Positions 1-14,589 of a stretch of 64,000 nt of DNA are shown in pieces. Position 1 is the first letter of the stretch, and each line of letters starts with the position of its first letter. The stretch lies in contig JACSYO010000912.1 of NCBI GenBank assembly GCA_016806645.1, positions 62,001 through 126,000 on the forward strand, written 5' to 3'. The position numbers and the translations under genes were made by a program. This DNA is from Ophiodon elongatus (taxonomy: Eukaryota; Chordata; Actinopteri; Perciformes; Hexagrammidae). The notes under the pieces were generated by a model. It was not told where the DNA came from. It saw only the letters and a list, made by a program, of their open reading frames with translations, and ran no database searches.

Positions 1-119
1 GTATCCATCGCTGATGGGGTAACACACTGGTCACGGAGCCTATAGCCCACTGATGAAAGTATTCTAATATTTTTGCAGTATTACGAACTGCGTGTCTGTG
101 GCGACATTCTGGGAAGTTT

Positions 120-145
120 AAGTTAAGTTAAGTTAAGTTAAGTTA
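120..145. repeat. (AAGTT)n pentanucleotide microsatellite
   Basis: Five perfect AGTTA units. Confidence 0.9.
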
Positions 146-3100
146 CTGATAATGCCAACCGGACATTTCCTACTGATGCAGCTCCACATTAAAAACATTC
201 AACTGGACCAACACAAGTTATGGTATCGTTGGGTTTTTGTGTCTACGAAACAAGAAAACGGCCATTTTGGATATTTTCCGACAGCAAATCAGTTTGAAAG
301 ACTGCAGGATGTAATGGAACAAGAAGGAGCAGCCAAAGTGGGCTGTTAAATAAAGAGCTGCAGGCGACAGGCTGCACACCTCCAACCTCTCAACAAGGAA
401 ACTACTTTCCCTTTAGCTATTTGCAGACTCATGCCGTATGCAGCATAAAATCCGATCACGGTTGCTCACAGATTGATGGAAAATGGCCAACAAAAAGTTT
501 GTTTTGCTGCCCTTAGTATTTTGGAACATACAGCATTAGTACCACGAGTAAATAGGGTGTTGCCAAAACAACAAGGACTGTCATCTTAAGGATTGCCACT
601 CTCTATGAATTAGTCAGAATACACATTATTCTGTTCTTATCAGATGTGATCAAATGTTTGAAAGCTCAGGAACATTTTAATGTCAGATTACAATTCTTCA
701 TACAGGTTGTGATATTAACTAAATCAATTATTTCATTGAGTTTGGTTAGATATTGGGCCAGAAACAAAATGCCTTTTCAGTGCATTTTACAAATCAATAA
801 AAGTATCTGAGCTTTCCCAACTATTTACAAGCTGTTTTCGTGTAACTTAGATTTTGGCATATAAGAAGTCAATATAAATATTGTTGTGGCACATTTAGTT
901 TGTTTGCGACATAACGAAACAACTTAATGAGTTAATGTCCAATCATATAATTAAATATGTTTTATACATGAGCCTAAATCCTTGGCATATCCCATTATGA
1001 AGATTTAAACTTTGGACCATTGTTAAATGTGCATTGTTTTGGACTTGACCAGCCACTCTGCAACATTACTATTATTTACTATGCATAAATAGGGGCAGAT
1101 AGCCTCTGGGATTTGCTGACTAGAAATATCTGCAAGTTTCCTTTAGTGTTGTCCAAGCCCATTAGTCACATACAGATTTCTGGAATATGTATAATTTGTA
1201 AAATTGCCAGTTTGTCACTACACAGCATGACCAAATGTGATCGTAATGACTTCGGAGACACAACAGTATGAGGTGTTCAGTGCCGTAGCATTAAATATTG
1301 ACATATTTGCATCTTTGCTCTCTGTATTTATTTATTTTTATTATTGATTATTCATGTTGGTTCTCTGGAATACTCATGATGTTAGCACTTAAATTTGAGG
1401 TTAAATTAAATGGATACCTTGTGACCTAGACTAAACAATAAAGCAAAGTTTGGTTGCTCTGTGTAATCGCCATTGGAAGTCAAAATATAATGTTTATAAC
1501 ATGTTTTTCTCCAAGTTAATGGTGATATTTTAAACCTCTCCATCAAACTGCTCTCATTTCATCATTTACGGATTATATCCTTCATCTTGTTCATCAGAAT
1601 CAGCAACTTTTATGCATCAGAATTAAACAGTTTTAAAAGTCAAGACTCTGCAAAAGAGAAAATATAGAAGCAGCTGAAATATGCTGACATTTGCTGGGAA
1701 TTGAGTCAACTCTGTGGGAAATAAAATGTTGTAAGGTTGCCCTCTGGAGCATGATCAAATGCTGTATGATGTACTCCACTGGCCATTATAACCAGTATAT
1801 TTGATCAACTTTGTGAGGAAAGCAAATAAGGGATTGCATAAAATAGACAAATAGACTACAAAACACAACTTCAATTCAGTGCCATATGGGTCACGAGTTA
1901 TTACCAATAGAGTTGCATTACCACCGTCTGGCTGATCAGTGCAGTTGTGTTTGGTAGAAATGTGAAATCTATCAACTACATCTGGTGGCTCGAAGTCTCT
2001 GATGGCTCCAGATGGTTTGTAAGCACAAGGAGAAAACCTGTAAAAGAAAAGCCTGACAAAACAATAGCAGGGCTATTTGGAACTTTAATGAACATCTATG
2101 AAATATTTAAAAGAAACACTGAGTTTGCCTGCTTGGTAACATCACAGCAGCCATAAATTCACAGTTTGGATGTGTGGTATCATTAGGGTGCCCGAGCTTA
2201 GATCTGTATGTATGTCTCCAAGCAAGCAGCAGGCAGTGTGGGTGCATGCTATAATGGTGTGGGGCCGTGATCACAGAGGTGTGAGGAGGAAACACACATT
2301 GCACCACCTTCACAGTAAACACCAAATAACTATTTATCAGCAGCTCAATTTTTTTGACTTTATCAAAATATAATAAAATGTTGGGAAAGTGAACTTCATG
2401 TATTGCGTTTTGGACTCAACACAGGCTCTTCTCTTTCTTTCCCCCCTAACTATTCACAGCCACCCTGTCAATTTGGGTGCATTAAAGCTTGATTATGGTT
2501 ATGCAGCATGGTGCGTAAAAGTGCATAGTTTTTATGCTTTTCTGTAGCAACTAGTTACATAAGCCATAAACAAGAGACAATAATGCCTAATAACCCTACA
2601 GGCGGTGTGTTTTATTGACATTTATAGCTGCTGAGTTTGTATTTTACGCTCTTGAAGATAATCATTAGAATGCTATCACAGTGTTTCACTGACTCTCCAC
2701 GAGTCCTATTGTAATTTTTGTAACATTTAGATGAAGTGCACAATTGTTAAAAATGGCAAACCTCATCTGCAAATATTTCCTCAGAGTGCTCTATTATGGC
2801 ACTCACTGCAATACTTTTTCAAAAACCATTAAGACTAAAAATACACCCCCAGTCACAGTCAATCACTCACTGTGTTAGCTGAAAAAATGCAAAAGATCAC
2901 ACAACCTGTCTGTCTAATTGATGCTAAGGTTGGTATAGGTTTGGTATAAATCAGCAGCCTGTGATGGTACTTATATATTTTGTATTTTTATTGAATCTTT
3001 ATTTAATTAAGAAGTCCCTGGAGATCATAATATATTTTTTGAGACCATCCTGGCCAAGATAGCACATCGTTACAATATTTCTGAAATAACGCCCGTCAAA

Positions 3101-4283
3101 AACAGACCCGGTGCAGTTGAAAATAGGGCATGTTACGAACAGACTAGGGTCAACAGATAGATTCTACAAAAAGATGTGAGCCTCAAATTAAGTTGTTGGT
3201 GAATGGTAGGAGATTACAAAGATATGAAGGGAGTTTTTTGTAAATAAAAATATACCAATGTTGCATTCTCTATAAGCTCAATGAAGCCAGATCATGAAGT
3301 ACACAGTGATGTGTATGGGACAATTAGTTGGACATAAAACATAGAAAACTGAGTTGAGGCATTGAAGTGCAGAGGAGGCAGCATACATGTCCTATACAGT
3401 GCACATAAAGTCATCAAAAACCTGCAACCAACAGCTGTCCTTCTGCTCTCAGGTGGCTTCTTGCACACAGCCAGCTTGGCCTAAACAGCCCCGGGTGATA
3501 ACACAGGCTAATTACTGGAACAGTTGACGGAGGCCTTGTGCTAAAATGTGGGTAAAAAAAAAAGCCCTCGCAGGATTGGCAGGTGATGCCATTAGGTCTG
3601 ATAAACACTGTCAAACCCTTAAGACGTCTTCCCCTGTCAACACACAGTATATTTAATAACATAAATATGTATTGGAGTATTGGAAAGTGTGCTGTCTCAT
3701 GCTTGTACCACAAATTGGTATCACATGCAAGCAGTTTTATAAAAGCAGGATATTGTTTTACCATTAGTGATAAAGAGGAGAGTTTTTCAGTTTCAGCTCC
3801 AGAGTTAAGTTGTATTTGATATAATTCCTTCCCCTCTGACTTGCTCCATCTATATCAATTTTACGCAGATATGCAGATTTTAATTTTAATTTTGAAATGA
3901 AGTGTTATGATTAATTTCCTAACTGGATCTTTTCAGCATTACAAATTTGGGCCGTTGTCGACTTAGGTGAAATGCTCATACTGTTTTTTGTTTTGATTTA
4001 AAGATAAGACAAAATACAGGTGAAAAGACCGATTCAGTTTTCAACAAGTCCTCCAAAGTCAATGTTGGGGCCTATTAAAGTAAATGTATTTCATCACCTT
4101 TACTGAAAAAATGACCCATAAGAACATTTTCTGGGCTGACACCGTCATTTGTCAGTGCCTATCGCGACAATTGTAGGTTACGGAGAAAACACTGTAGGGA
4201 AAGGATCAAATAAAGTTATTGTTAAAGGGAAACTACACTGATTTATGGGTAATACTGTGGGATGTGATTAGTGTCCCCGCCAC
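146..4283. other. Gene-free AT-rich interval
   Basis: Only short unrelated frames and no recognisable domain. No clear repeat termini. Confidence 0.65.
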
Positions 4284-4425
4284 GAATTACCACCTTAACG
4301 TGTTGGAGGGATTTGCGTGCCCAAATGAACCTAGGAGCTATGTTGTCGGGAGCAATAGCTCCTTGTTGGGTCCCCCAAGGCGAAGTCGTCTCAGAAGAGG
4401 GGCCAGACTAAGAAGAATTAACTAA
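4284..4425 (+). repeat. Fragment of a teleost interspersed repeat (family not assigned)
   Basis: Contains ACCACCTTAACGTGTTGGAG, TAGGAGCTATGTTGTCGGGA and GGTCCCCCAAGG, words I associate with a high-copy fish repeat. It includes a small hairpin, GGAGC-AATA-GCTCC (about 4348-4363). GC content is clearly above the surrounding DNA. No confident protein. Confidence 0.5.
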
Positions 4426-4857
4426 CCTCATGGCTAACTGTGCTGGTGGAAGTAATAGTCATACTGTAACTTAACATTGCACCGACAGCATAATAGGACG
4501 GAAATTGAAACTCAGTTGAATGATCTACATACACTCAGCAAAATAAAAAACCTTTTGGATATCGTTGTGCAGGTCCTATAACAACACACCCCAGATGATG
4601 TCCTGCAGGTTTGTCGATAGGAAATAATTATTTTCAGCTGCCTTTAACCTTCTATGTAATGTTAAGAAAAAAACTAATAGTAACTTTAAAATGAGAAAAG
4701 TTTGAGAAAAATTGTTGCTTCTCAAGTGTTCTTTCCACTTGAGAAGCTAATATTAGCACATATTTGGTGTTTATACTTGATAAAATAATTATTAATCATT
4801 GATAAATCGATTTACTGAATTGTTGCTCAACTTTTTGATAATCCAAATATTGTGTGA

Positions 4858-4985
4858 GGCAAGGCAAGGCAAGTTTATTTGTATAGCACATTTCAACAAA
4901 AAGGCAATTCAAAGTGCTAAAACCACATAAAACCATTAAAAGCATCACAACATAATACAAAAGAAAAGAAGATTTAAAAACAATG
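4858..4985 (+). repeat. Teleost interspersed repeat tail (GGCAAGGCAAG type)
   Basis: Reads AGGCAAGGCAAGTTTATTTG, TATAGCACATTTCAACA and GCAATTCAAAGTGCT, followed by an A-rich tail with ATTAAAAGCATCACAACATA. This string is common in fish genomes as a short interspersed repeat. Family name not assigned. Confidence 0.6.
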
Positions 4986-5713
4986 AAGAACACTAATTGA
5001 TATTAATTCTCTCACATCCCTCCAGACACAGAGCTCCTGTTATTTTAGCCTCCACTCTCTCTTTCTTTGTTCCTCACCACCCCTCTGCCTTCATCTGTCC
5101 TCTCTGACCAGTCTGAACCCTGTGAGCTGTGATGCTGTGGTAGAATTCTGCTGCGTTAGCGAGGAATACAGGTTCAACTGAAATGCTTCTTCTGAATCCC
5201 CTCCAAGCTCATTTATGGTGAGTACACTGGCAGCAGGCACGCACGCACACACAAGCAAACACACATTGAGAAACCCTGTTGACAGGTGATCCCTCACAAT
5301 GGAGGAGAGAGTGTTTTTTTCCTGAATGGACATATCCATCACAGACTGGGAAGTAAGGAATCTGTCAGAAAGAGGGAGGGCTGAGAATAGACGCATGTTT
5401 ACTGGCATAGAGGTAATCAAGGGAGCTGAGCTAGATTAGTGAGGCTGTTAGAGTTCAAAGCCAAAAATGATTATTGTTTACAACATTAAAAAAGTGCACT
5501 TTCCAGAGCCTGTTTGGCGATTCAGTGCAGTTACTCTGCATAGCTTCAGTTTTGTGTCTACTTCCACGGTGTCAGCACAATCTTAAATCACCTAAACGTC
5601 TTTTCTGTTATGTTATTGGCTCATTGCTTATCTGGGTTCATAAAGGCACCGCTTCAACTGCTGTGCGATCCAGCAGAATGAACTAATTAAGAGTCAAATC
5701 AAAGCTTTTTCAC

Positions 5714-5717
<4 letters not shown>
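4986..5717. other. Gene-free interval
   Basis: A pyrimidine-rich patch (5040-5100) lies between the repeat tail and the TG run. A 109-codon minus-strand frame (5091-5420) is unrecognisable and probably chance. Confidence 0.6.

Positions 5718-5762
<45 letters not shown>
5718..5762. repeat. (TG)n microsatellite
   Basis: Uninterrupted TG run of about 22 units. Confidence 0.97.
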
Positions 5763-5765
<3 letters not shown>

Positions 5766-5898
5766 GTCAGTGAACCATGCCAAATTGGTACTGCCCCTCG
5801 TGAGGGGATTTCTTTCTTCTCTTTTCCAAGCACCAGCTACAGTATTGAGACTCTGTATAGATTCTGTACATTTTTTTTAGGGGATGGACATTCTACTG

Positions 5899-6460
5899 CA
5901 GGAATAGGCAACTTTCGGCACATGTGCCAATGGTAAAATGTGATAGCTTAACCAATGATAAACTAGCAATAAGTGTTCATGAAAATTTTTTGGAAATGTT
6001 GAAATCCCCTCTCTTCTGCATGCCAAATTAACTCTTTCAGTTGTGTGGCTCGTTATCTATGGAAGTTTGATTGATTCTTTTCCCCACCCACATTCCGCAA
6101 AGACCTACCCTCCTCTGCCTCTGATTGGCTGGCACTCATTGCCTTCTTTGCAGAATTTGTTTAGTTTATTGCTGATGAACAAGATTGTTAGAAGTTGGTA
6201 GGTTAATGATTTCAGCTCAGATGTGGATGTTTTCATAAGATGCCAGCGTTCTTGTAAAGTGCTCTCATATATAATTACAATGTTCTGATTATGATTTTTT
6301 TTTTAAATGTTGCGATGTATGTTGCCTATATTGTTGGAGATTTAAATGTTGATGTTGCGTCCTAAATAAACTTAATATTAACCTAAATGTTGATATGGCA
6401 CACTGATTAACAAGAACATTTTAAAATAGCAGTTAATTAAAAAAATGTTGCAGACCCCTG
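5899..6460. mobile_element. Non-autonomous hAT-like DNA transposon (MITE), 562 bp
   Basis: The left end starts CAGGAATAGGCAACTTT and the right end, read on the minus strand, starts CAGGGGTCTGCAACATTT. These are imperfect inverted repeats with the CAGGGGTC-x-GCAAC pattern typical of hAT/Charlie ends. The flanks are TTCTACTG (5891-5898) and ATGTACTG (6461-6468), a 6/8 match consistent with an aged 8-bp target duplication. There is no transposase frame inside, so it would have been mobilised in trans. Decay of ends and duplication suggests an old insertion. Confidence 0.72.
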
Positions 6461-7584
6461 ATGTACTGTATCAAATACATTAACTGTACAGACATATTCA
6501 GGGGGAAAACCTATTCTCTATGCATGAACAGTGTGTGTTTGAACTATCTCGATCGATACAAGCTCCCAGGCATATTGTTTGAGAAACACTGACATGGAAA
6601 GCTCCCTGAAACCCAAGAATCAATGAGCTCTGTTACATAGCGGTATTACACAGCCAATTACACACTTGAACTACAGTATATGCTGTTGCTCATTTGTGTG
6701 CACAGGGTGATGTAGAGAGGAGGTGTTAAATTTAAACCCTTGTGTAGGTAAACGTCTGTCTGGAGCGAGACACGGACCTCTGCCAGCTCCAAGTATCATT
6801 AAAAGCATTGCTTCAATATGATTGTGTGTCATGCTGAACAACTGTTAAATGCTCCACTGTCCACTGATGAAAATGTAATTCACACTCATAGTGTAGTATT
6901 CATCAGATAATTGTCAATGTAATTCGCAGCTGCCAAATTAAGTTACAGGATAAGAATAATCACCATTCTTCACAGCTTCGAGTAGTGATATAATTCTGAG
7001 TCAAGCACAGAGCTGAATTGTAGCTCAGTTGTTGATGAACACACACATGCACTCACACACAATCATAATTCTGTGATGCAAGTACAATCACACTTTCCTG
7101 TTTACAGTTAGCTCTGTGCGTTGTATACAAAGTTTTCAGTATATAATGATGCACAATTTTATTTGGAATGATCCACCCTATAGCAATATTTGTGAAAACT
7201 TCACGTCACAAGGTTGTCATTGTCCTATTGATTGGTTGCCAAATGTCAAGAAGGCAGGTCTCAACTAAAATGAGCCTGTAAGAGACAAATGCCAAAATGA
7301 AGTAGGAGGGAAACACCAACACAGGAAATTGACAAGCTCCTTGACCATGATGGACAATGAATCATAATTCTCTTTCCTGAAGTATGTGTGTTTAGTTTCT
7401 GTCTGTGTCTGTTTGTTGAACCTAAATGAAGTAAAACTAATGTTTAGTGGTTATGTTCATGTAAAAGAGGAGATTTAAACAATCTCTAAATGTGACACAT
7501 TTTTACGACAGGAAAACTCAGAAACTTCTAAACATCACTTCTGCAACTTAATAAAGCCTCCAACATTCACCCATATGTTCAACT
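6461..7584. other. Gene-free interval
   Basis: Nothing recognised beyond scattered short CA words. Confidence 0.65.
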
Positions 7585-8120
7585 TAATCTCATGAGAAGG
7601 TATATAAAAAGCACGGCATTTCCAACATTTCTGCGTGTTGTTACTACGCATTTTAGGCTTTTTGCGTGTTATTTAACGTTTTGCGTTGTTACCGTGAACC
7701 GGTCACTTCGTTAGGTCTCGGAAAAAATCCTAGTTGGTCTTAAAATAAGTACGTAAACTAAGTAGACTATGTATGGAAACAATGTAACAAGACAAAACGT
7801 CACAAAGTCACTATCCACATTAAAGTCACTTAAAAAAAACACACACACACTTTGAGAAACCAGTTTCAAACACCGATCTCCTGGTTCTGTGTTTGTTTGA
7901 CCCAGCCATCTCTCCTACAGCCGACCATAAGCTGCATCTCTCACATTTTATACTACGTCACTTTTTCAGAGAGTAACATATTTACATGGATTCACATTAC
8001 AGTCAGTACAAACTACATATCGTACACATGACACACCAAAAGCCAGAAAGATGTTCCTATTGCACGCAAAATTACTTACACATTGATAGGTCATTTATAT
8101 GTCAGTTGGTGAGAGCGGGC
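7585..8120. repeat. Possible teleost dispersed repeat
   Basis: The stretch has unusual composition (repeated GCGTGTT / TTTTGCGT words at 7632-7687, then ACCGTGAACCGGTCACTTCG) and a later section, AGCCGACCATAAGCTGCATCTCTC (about 7919-7942), that I associate with repetitive fish DNA. No termini or target duplication could be defined. Confidence 0.35.
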
Positions 8121-9950
8121 TGATACGCTTTAAGTATTCATTATTTTAAATAAGGCTTCTACACTGCTTGATTTTAGTCCCACTGAACTAACCATTGCAA
8201 ACACATGCATAGTTGTTTTTTCACCCAATGGCGACAAACTGTCACTCAAACAGTTACTTCCTCTATCAACAACAGTATTATGTACGGTACCAAATATTCA
8301 GATTTAGTCCTGATGTTTCATCTGGACTAGCTGAAGTTTCAAAATAATTGTCAAAACTGTTTGGCCCTCCCTGTTGTCTCTCTCTGGAAATGGTATGCCC
8401 CCAAAAACTTTAGGCTTCTAAAAACAGTAACATGAAAGAACAATGATGTTACATTATAAAAATAAAATAAAAGTCCCACCCTTGTCCAGACAAATGGAGT
8501 AAACTACATGGAATACTGTTTAGCAAGATCATGTTGTGGGGCTCGTTTTACAATATTTCCATGATTACAGACGGCAGTGTGATTTTGAATGAGATTTTCT
8601 GAACAACCTGAAAGTCCTAATTTCGCTTCAGATTTGGTACTTATTTATACAAGACACAAAAGGACAGGATAAGGAGATCACACCTCTCACTTAGATGTAC
8701 AGCAACTACAAAACATTATCTGCCTCAGTTTGGCTCACACCAAACAAACCCTAAAGCAAATTTAACAACAAAACATAACATTTTCACCTAACAATCCTCC
8801 TTAGTCCTACTTCAGAGGGTAAATGGAAAAGAGAGGACGTCCGCAGAAAGACGAGACATGCATATTGATATTATTTGTAAAAGCTTTCCATCCACATAAC
8901 ATATTATTGTAATTTTAATGTCAATACTTATCTGGGTACTAACCCACTCAAGATAGTGTCCTTAAAATGTCAAGCAAATCAATTCTGACATTACAGTGAG
9001 CACTCATGCACCGAGGAAATGATACATCCGAAATAGAATCAACTAAATCTCAAAACTAAAGTACCCACTTTTTCATTTGCAGGAGACACTACTCTCCCCA
9101 AGTAGCCCGATTAATAAAATAAAATCGAAATTATAAGCTAGAAATTGTCGATAGACTCCTTTCCCATTGCCAGTAGACTAGTATGCCTTTCTGTTTATTT
9201 CTGGCATGTCACATCAATGTCACAAACACACCAGGAAAACAAGGTTACTAAAAAATAGAAAGCAGCATGGAGGCCAGTGAAATAGTTCAAGTGGTTTCTT
9301 GCCTTTTTTATTTTTTATATCTGTTTCTTATTCAGTCTCTCTTCAAACTCGGTGCTGACTAATTTGAAACATTGTTCAAGCGCTGCTTGGACAGAGATGG
9401 ATGGAATTTGTGGCTGAACAACAAAGAAAGCGTCGGAAAAGGGACAAAATGTAGCTTTTTTGGCCGGGTGTCATGTTTCCATCACTCACAATCGGAGCTG
9501 GAGCCGATAAATATTTGTGACTGCAGAGTAATTTGTCCAGGGGATGAATGTCGATTGTAACCTTTCCCACTGAAGACAAAAGCCAGATGTTAATGTGTGT
9601 TCGTGTTTTTTTCCCCATCCAGTGAAAAAGGGGCTTAACTGCGCAAAATATATTATCGGACTTCAACGTTCAAATTTTAAATGGATTGATTTTTACTTCA
9701 AAATGCTATCTGCTTACAGGTTGCAGAGACCAATGTTCATATACTTGAATGCAGTTATAAAAAACGAAATACTCCCTTCCAAACCCATATATTTAAAGCA
9801 TACTTGCACACAAGACAATTTAAACTTCTCAAACTGTTTCTTCTATTATTTCTTATTTCTGGCTGAGAAAGAGTATATTTCATTTCCTAATGATGAGGGT
9901 GCTGCTGACATCTGCCTGCTCCTACACATTACCTCTGTCTGTCTGTCACC
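8121..9950. other. Gene-free AT-rich interval
   Basis: Nothing recognised. Short frames at 9370-9670 lack any known domain. Confidence 0.65.
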
Positions 9951-9984
9951 CTCTCTCTCACACACACTCACACACACACACACA

Positions 9985-10052
<68 letters not shown>
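9951..10052. repeat. (CT)n(CA)n microsatellite, about 100 bp
   Basis: Short CT run, then CA units interrupted by single CT units (ACACTCAC), then a long pure CA run. Open frames across it are artefacts. Confidence 0.97.
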
Positions 10053-10055
<3 letters not shown>

Positions 10056-13000
10056 ACAGGACCCTTTGTCTCGCAGAGGAGACAGAACACTTAAGGCAGG
10101 TCAGAGGTCATTGTGGAGTAAGAGGAGGAGTCCAAGAATGATTTAACGAAGCTAACTCTCTGAATGATAAACAGCCTCCATGACTCGGCAGAGTGGGAAG
10201 TAAAAAAACAATAACTTTGAATTTGAATTTTTAATGTTTGACCAGAATTTGTGAAAAGTAGAATAGTTTGCAGACTGAGGACCAGATCATTAAGCCTTTT
10301 GCACAGGATTATGGAAAAGCTACTTGCCTGGTTTTCACGAAATGTGATGAACATGGGCCAAGAGAGAACCGATTAAAGCAGATCTGAAGATCAATCAAAC
10401 AACAATCCGAGCATATTTTAGAACCTTTATATGTTGATATAATTTATTTTAAGGTTTCTGAAAGACAAATACTTACTGAACTTCTTCAAGCACCCATTCA
10501 GCTGCAGCAAATGTAGAAAACTGTCTCAGTCAGTGGATGGAGAACTGCAGTAGCTGCTGCTTTAATAAATCAGACACTACATACAGGCAGAATGTGAGAC
10601 TGTGAGCACAAAGACAATCAGCACACATTTTCTTTTGTGTACTTATGTAATATGTAAATCTGACCTTAAGTTTGTATTGCCAATTGTCTGATATATACCA
10701 CTTCATATGTCACTGGTGAAACACATTGCATTGTGTTATAAACTTGGGCCCAGGGCAGACTGCTTTACAATTATCAAAATGTAATATTTACCATTTGCAT
10801 CACTGAACGAAGAAATTATTAGGCTTATATTAACTATTCATGAACAAACACATTGTCTTATGCAACTGTGTACTTGTGGTAAGATCTTCAGGATACACAT
10901 GGCAGTCTACACGGGAGCTGCAACATACATAGGAAATTGACCACAACTATCAAAGTAGTTGAAAGACTGATGAATGTTTCACTCCAACAAATGTCTATCA
11001 AAAGTGGAGCCATCCCTTATGAAATAATACATGGAAATAAATTATATCACTTATTACACAGGATAGAGGCTATAGTAAAGCAATATTTTTATACTTGTAG
11101 ACCCGCAGGGACAGATACATTCACTTACAAACACACAGACTTAGACAGTACCTGTTTATAGCAGTCATGTCAGCTGATCAATAGTCTGTAATTGGAGGAT
11201 TGGAGGCTGGATTGATGCGATGTGGTAGAGAGGACAGTGGAAAGCACTAATGAGTCAGAGAACCACATCGATCCATTGCTTGAGCCTCATTTACAAAGCA
11301 TCGTATAGTTGTTGACATATACCTGTATATCCTCATTACATAAGGCTCTTTGTTCCAAACAGTTGTACTAAAAGATACAAAAGGTAACGACAATACAATG
11401 ACATGTAAAAACATCTCTAATTAATATATACTTTTATTTGCTTTACTCCATTCAAATTACATGGTTACATGTTAGCAGGTGTAATCACAGTCTGCTGACA
11501 ACTGCTGGTTTGTCACTATGGACAAAAACACTGCAAAAACACCCAAGAGGCATTTCATAATGTCATTGTGGCAACAGAGGTGAAGTGCTGTACCCTCAAA
11601 TACAGTAAATAAATCCCAGAGACAGAAACCCCTCGGGGATGTCAGTCTCTGGCATTTCAGAGATTAATTTTTCCACCAGAAAAGTTGACATATCAACCAC
11701 TTATTATAGCAAGGTTGAATGTGCCTTAACCTATCAGATGGCTCGGGTAAAACTATATGGGGTCTAGAAGTGAAAATAACTTTCTTACATATTCCAATAC
11801 AATACACAACCATTTCTTCCTGTGTACAATATAGAACATTCTGTGCACATAACCACAGATAATCCCCTGATCCTATCAGAGGGCCCTTCTATAGCTGCCT
11901 ATTATGTTAACAAGATGTCACCCAACATCAAAGAATCCTTAGATCACGGCTTGGCAATTAGTTTTAGCTACTGGCCAGTTTTCTTCCATCACTGTTAATT
12001 AGCTGACCAACAGCCTTTTCCGGGATCAGTGGAGACACATGCCTATGACATTAAGTCGTTTCCTTGTTTGATTATTTTGTTATTAGTCATCCGGAAATAA
12101 AACCTACTTAAAACCTTACTGGCCTGAAAATGAGATGCTAAAAAAGTCGTGTTGGTATTTTATTCGAAGACCAGACACAGATGTTGCCTTTTAATGGGGC
12201 ATGTCCATTTTTTAATCTTAGGGATTGATTTTAATTCACAAGAGAAACAAATTAGCTTTTTTTTAATAGCGCTAGTAAGTTTGTACCTGCAACACATACT
12301 GTACGGCTACAGTATGTCTGCATAAGTTAATCAGTTTCACCGACAGGAGTTTCTGTTGGTTTGTGTTATCTTTTTTATTTGCTGCTACAAAGGAAATACA
12401 TGTGTTATGAATGGAAAGTGTCTCTTAATGTCTTAGATACAGACCAGGGATAGAGTCATCTGTCAAGCAGCCAGAAATTAAGATTCTTAAAAATCCAATT
12501 TCTCATAGAAAATATTTCCAACTGCTACGCAGAACTTGACAGATGATTGTTTGAGTATGAGAGTGAGAAACAGGATGAAGGAATGCATATTATTAGCTGC
12601 TTAAACACACAAAGGTCAGATTCATGATGTATTCATGATATATTTATCACTAGATTTTTGATCTCCGGGAGATCGAGTCTAATGTCTAGGAACCTAACGT
12701 CTAGCCTATTCTGAGAACCATTATATAGCTGAAACCTTTGTAAAATACCGAACCGCTGAAACCACTGCTTAATGATGTTGGTCTTGAAATGGTCCATCAA
12801 GACAGAGAACCAATCAAATTGCTTCATTTTAAATGTCATTTGCATAAAGTAGCAATGTCATTCTACGGTATAAAAACTAGATGATCACACGGATTAACAG
12901 CCAGTTCAGCCTTACTCACCACAAGAGCCCCAGACTTTGAACAACAACCCACATTTGCTTCCCTGCTAAAGTCTTCTTCTTATCTATCTTCACCAGGAAG

Positions 13001-14410
13001 AGGTGCACTGCGCATATCAGTTTGCAGGCTAGGAAGCTAATTAGCTGGGCACTACAACACGGGTCTGTGTAAATGCTGGTGAGATACTTTGCCTTCAATA
13101 CCACTGCTAACAACACACTGTCTGCCCATGGCTAGTAAACTTCAACGCAAGTTTGTTACCTTGATCTCTCATCACCTTGTCAGTTGAGTTCAGCCTGCCA
13201 GCTGCTGTCCATCAAACACAGACAGCAACACACTCCTCCAGCCATTGGGAAGAATACCAAAACCCATGTTCCTCCAAAGAATTTCTTTTATTTCTTTTAA
13301 TTAAAAAAATCGATCGCATAACCCCCCCCTAACCCCCCAAAAAACACAAAAAAAGCCCACTATTATTATTCTTGACAGCAAAACAGGGTGGGGAAATGTG
13401 ATTTCAGCTAGACTTTAAACTGCAGCAGCTAATGCTGTCTTTGCGGAATTCATATTGTCATCATGTCCTGCTGCTATCGATTGTCTTACCTATACGTTGC
13501 ACAAGATTGGATGTGTAGATCTCATCTGATGAATGACATAACAGCTCCCGCCTGTGGAGAGGAAATACAAACCAGTTCTATGAGGTGTTTCGCATAAAAA
13601 ATTAAAAGAAATCATGCTGACATAGCTTCTAAAATAAGCCTATGACAAAGCTACCTGCAGCGTGAATATATTGTGCATCACTGTATGTGTGGCTTACACC
13701 ATGCTGCTGTACATGAGAAAAACGTATTCCCCACCCAAAGGGTTCTGTGGAGCATTCAAATTATGTAACATAATTTCCTTAAGCACTGCACATTGCAAAA
13801 AAAGTGCTACGCATGCACACACAAGGCAACCACGGACATCATCACACACTGTCAAGTGTGCAACTCATCAAAGCTTGATGTTGTAGGGAGATTGTTGCAG
13901 TGGTGCTGTCCGTGGAACTGAAAAGCAGTGTGGCTTATGACTATTTCACACTGAATGTAACACAGTAGTTGCCACAGGCCACATGAAACTAATCAGTTTA
14001 GAAATGGCTAAACATACTACTCACTGAATGCACTGTTATTTCAAGTGTGTTGGATATTCCCTGTAGTTCTTCAGCACACTCATTAAATAGTCTGATTACC
14101 TCATTATTTTATCACCATGATAGTAGGAATTACGATTAAGCAGGTATCAAGGAACTATGCTGAGAGCATTTTGTTTCTACTTCACTAAATATGCAGTATA
14201 TATAGGTGTGCATAGCGTGTGTAAGAACGGTGCATACATGTGTGTGTTCTGCATGTGAAAGTGTCTGCAGGGCTTTGTCATAAATCGGCTGAGAGAGACA
14301 GAGAGGACTCCAGTCTATCTGCTCTGATGACACAGTAACCAGAGGCTCCTGCTCTCTTTATCTCTTTCTTCATGGAAACAAATCTATTATATTCCATTTT
14401 CTCTCTCTCT
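10053..14410. other. Gene-free interval
   Basis: No coding signature. One C-rich tract at 13317-13347. Confidence 0.6.
13317..13347. repeat. C-rich / A-rich low-complexity tract
   Basis: Two C runs (nine and six) separated by TAA, then an A-rich run. Confidence 0.8.
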
Positions 14411-14439
14411 TACACACACACACAGATGCACACACAGAT

Positions 14440-14477
<38 letters not shown>
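14411..14477. repeat. (CA)n microsatellite with GATG interruptions
   Basis: CA repeats broken by two CAGATG units; a short TG run follows at 14573-14589. Confidence 0.95.
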
Positions 14478-14480
<3 letters not shown>

Positions 14481-14589
14481 TGCACACGTTGAAATGGGTA
14501 ATATCATTTCTGACTGCCTTATTTTCCCCTTTACACGCTGCCATTAATCCAGGATAAATGGTGGTTCCCAAGTGTGTGTGTGTGTGTGT

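Noticed and set aside
9595..10146. 183-codon frame across the 10 kb CA repeat
   Set aside because: Much of its length is an HT repeat from the microsatellite.
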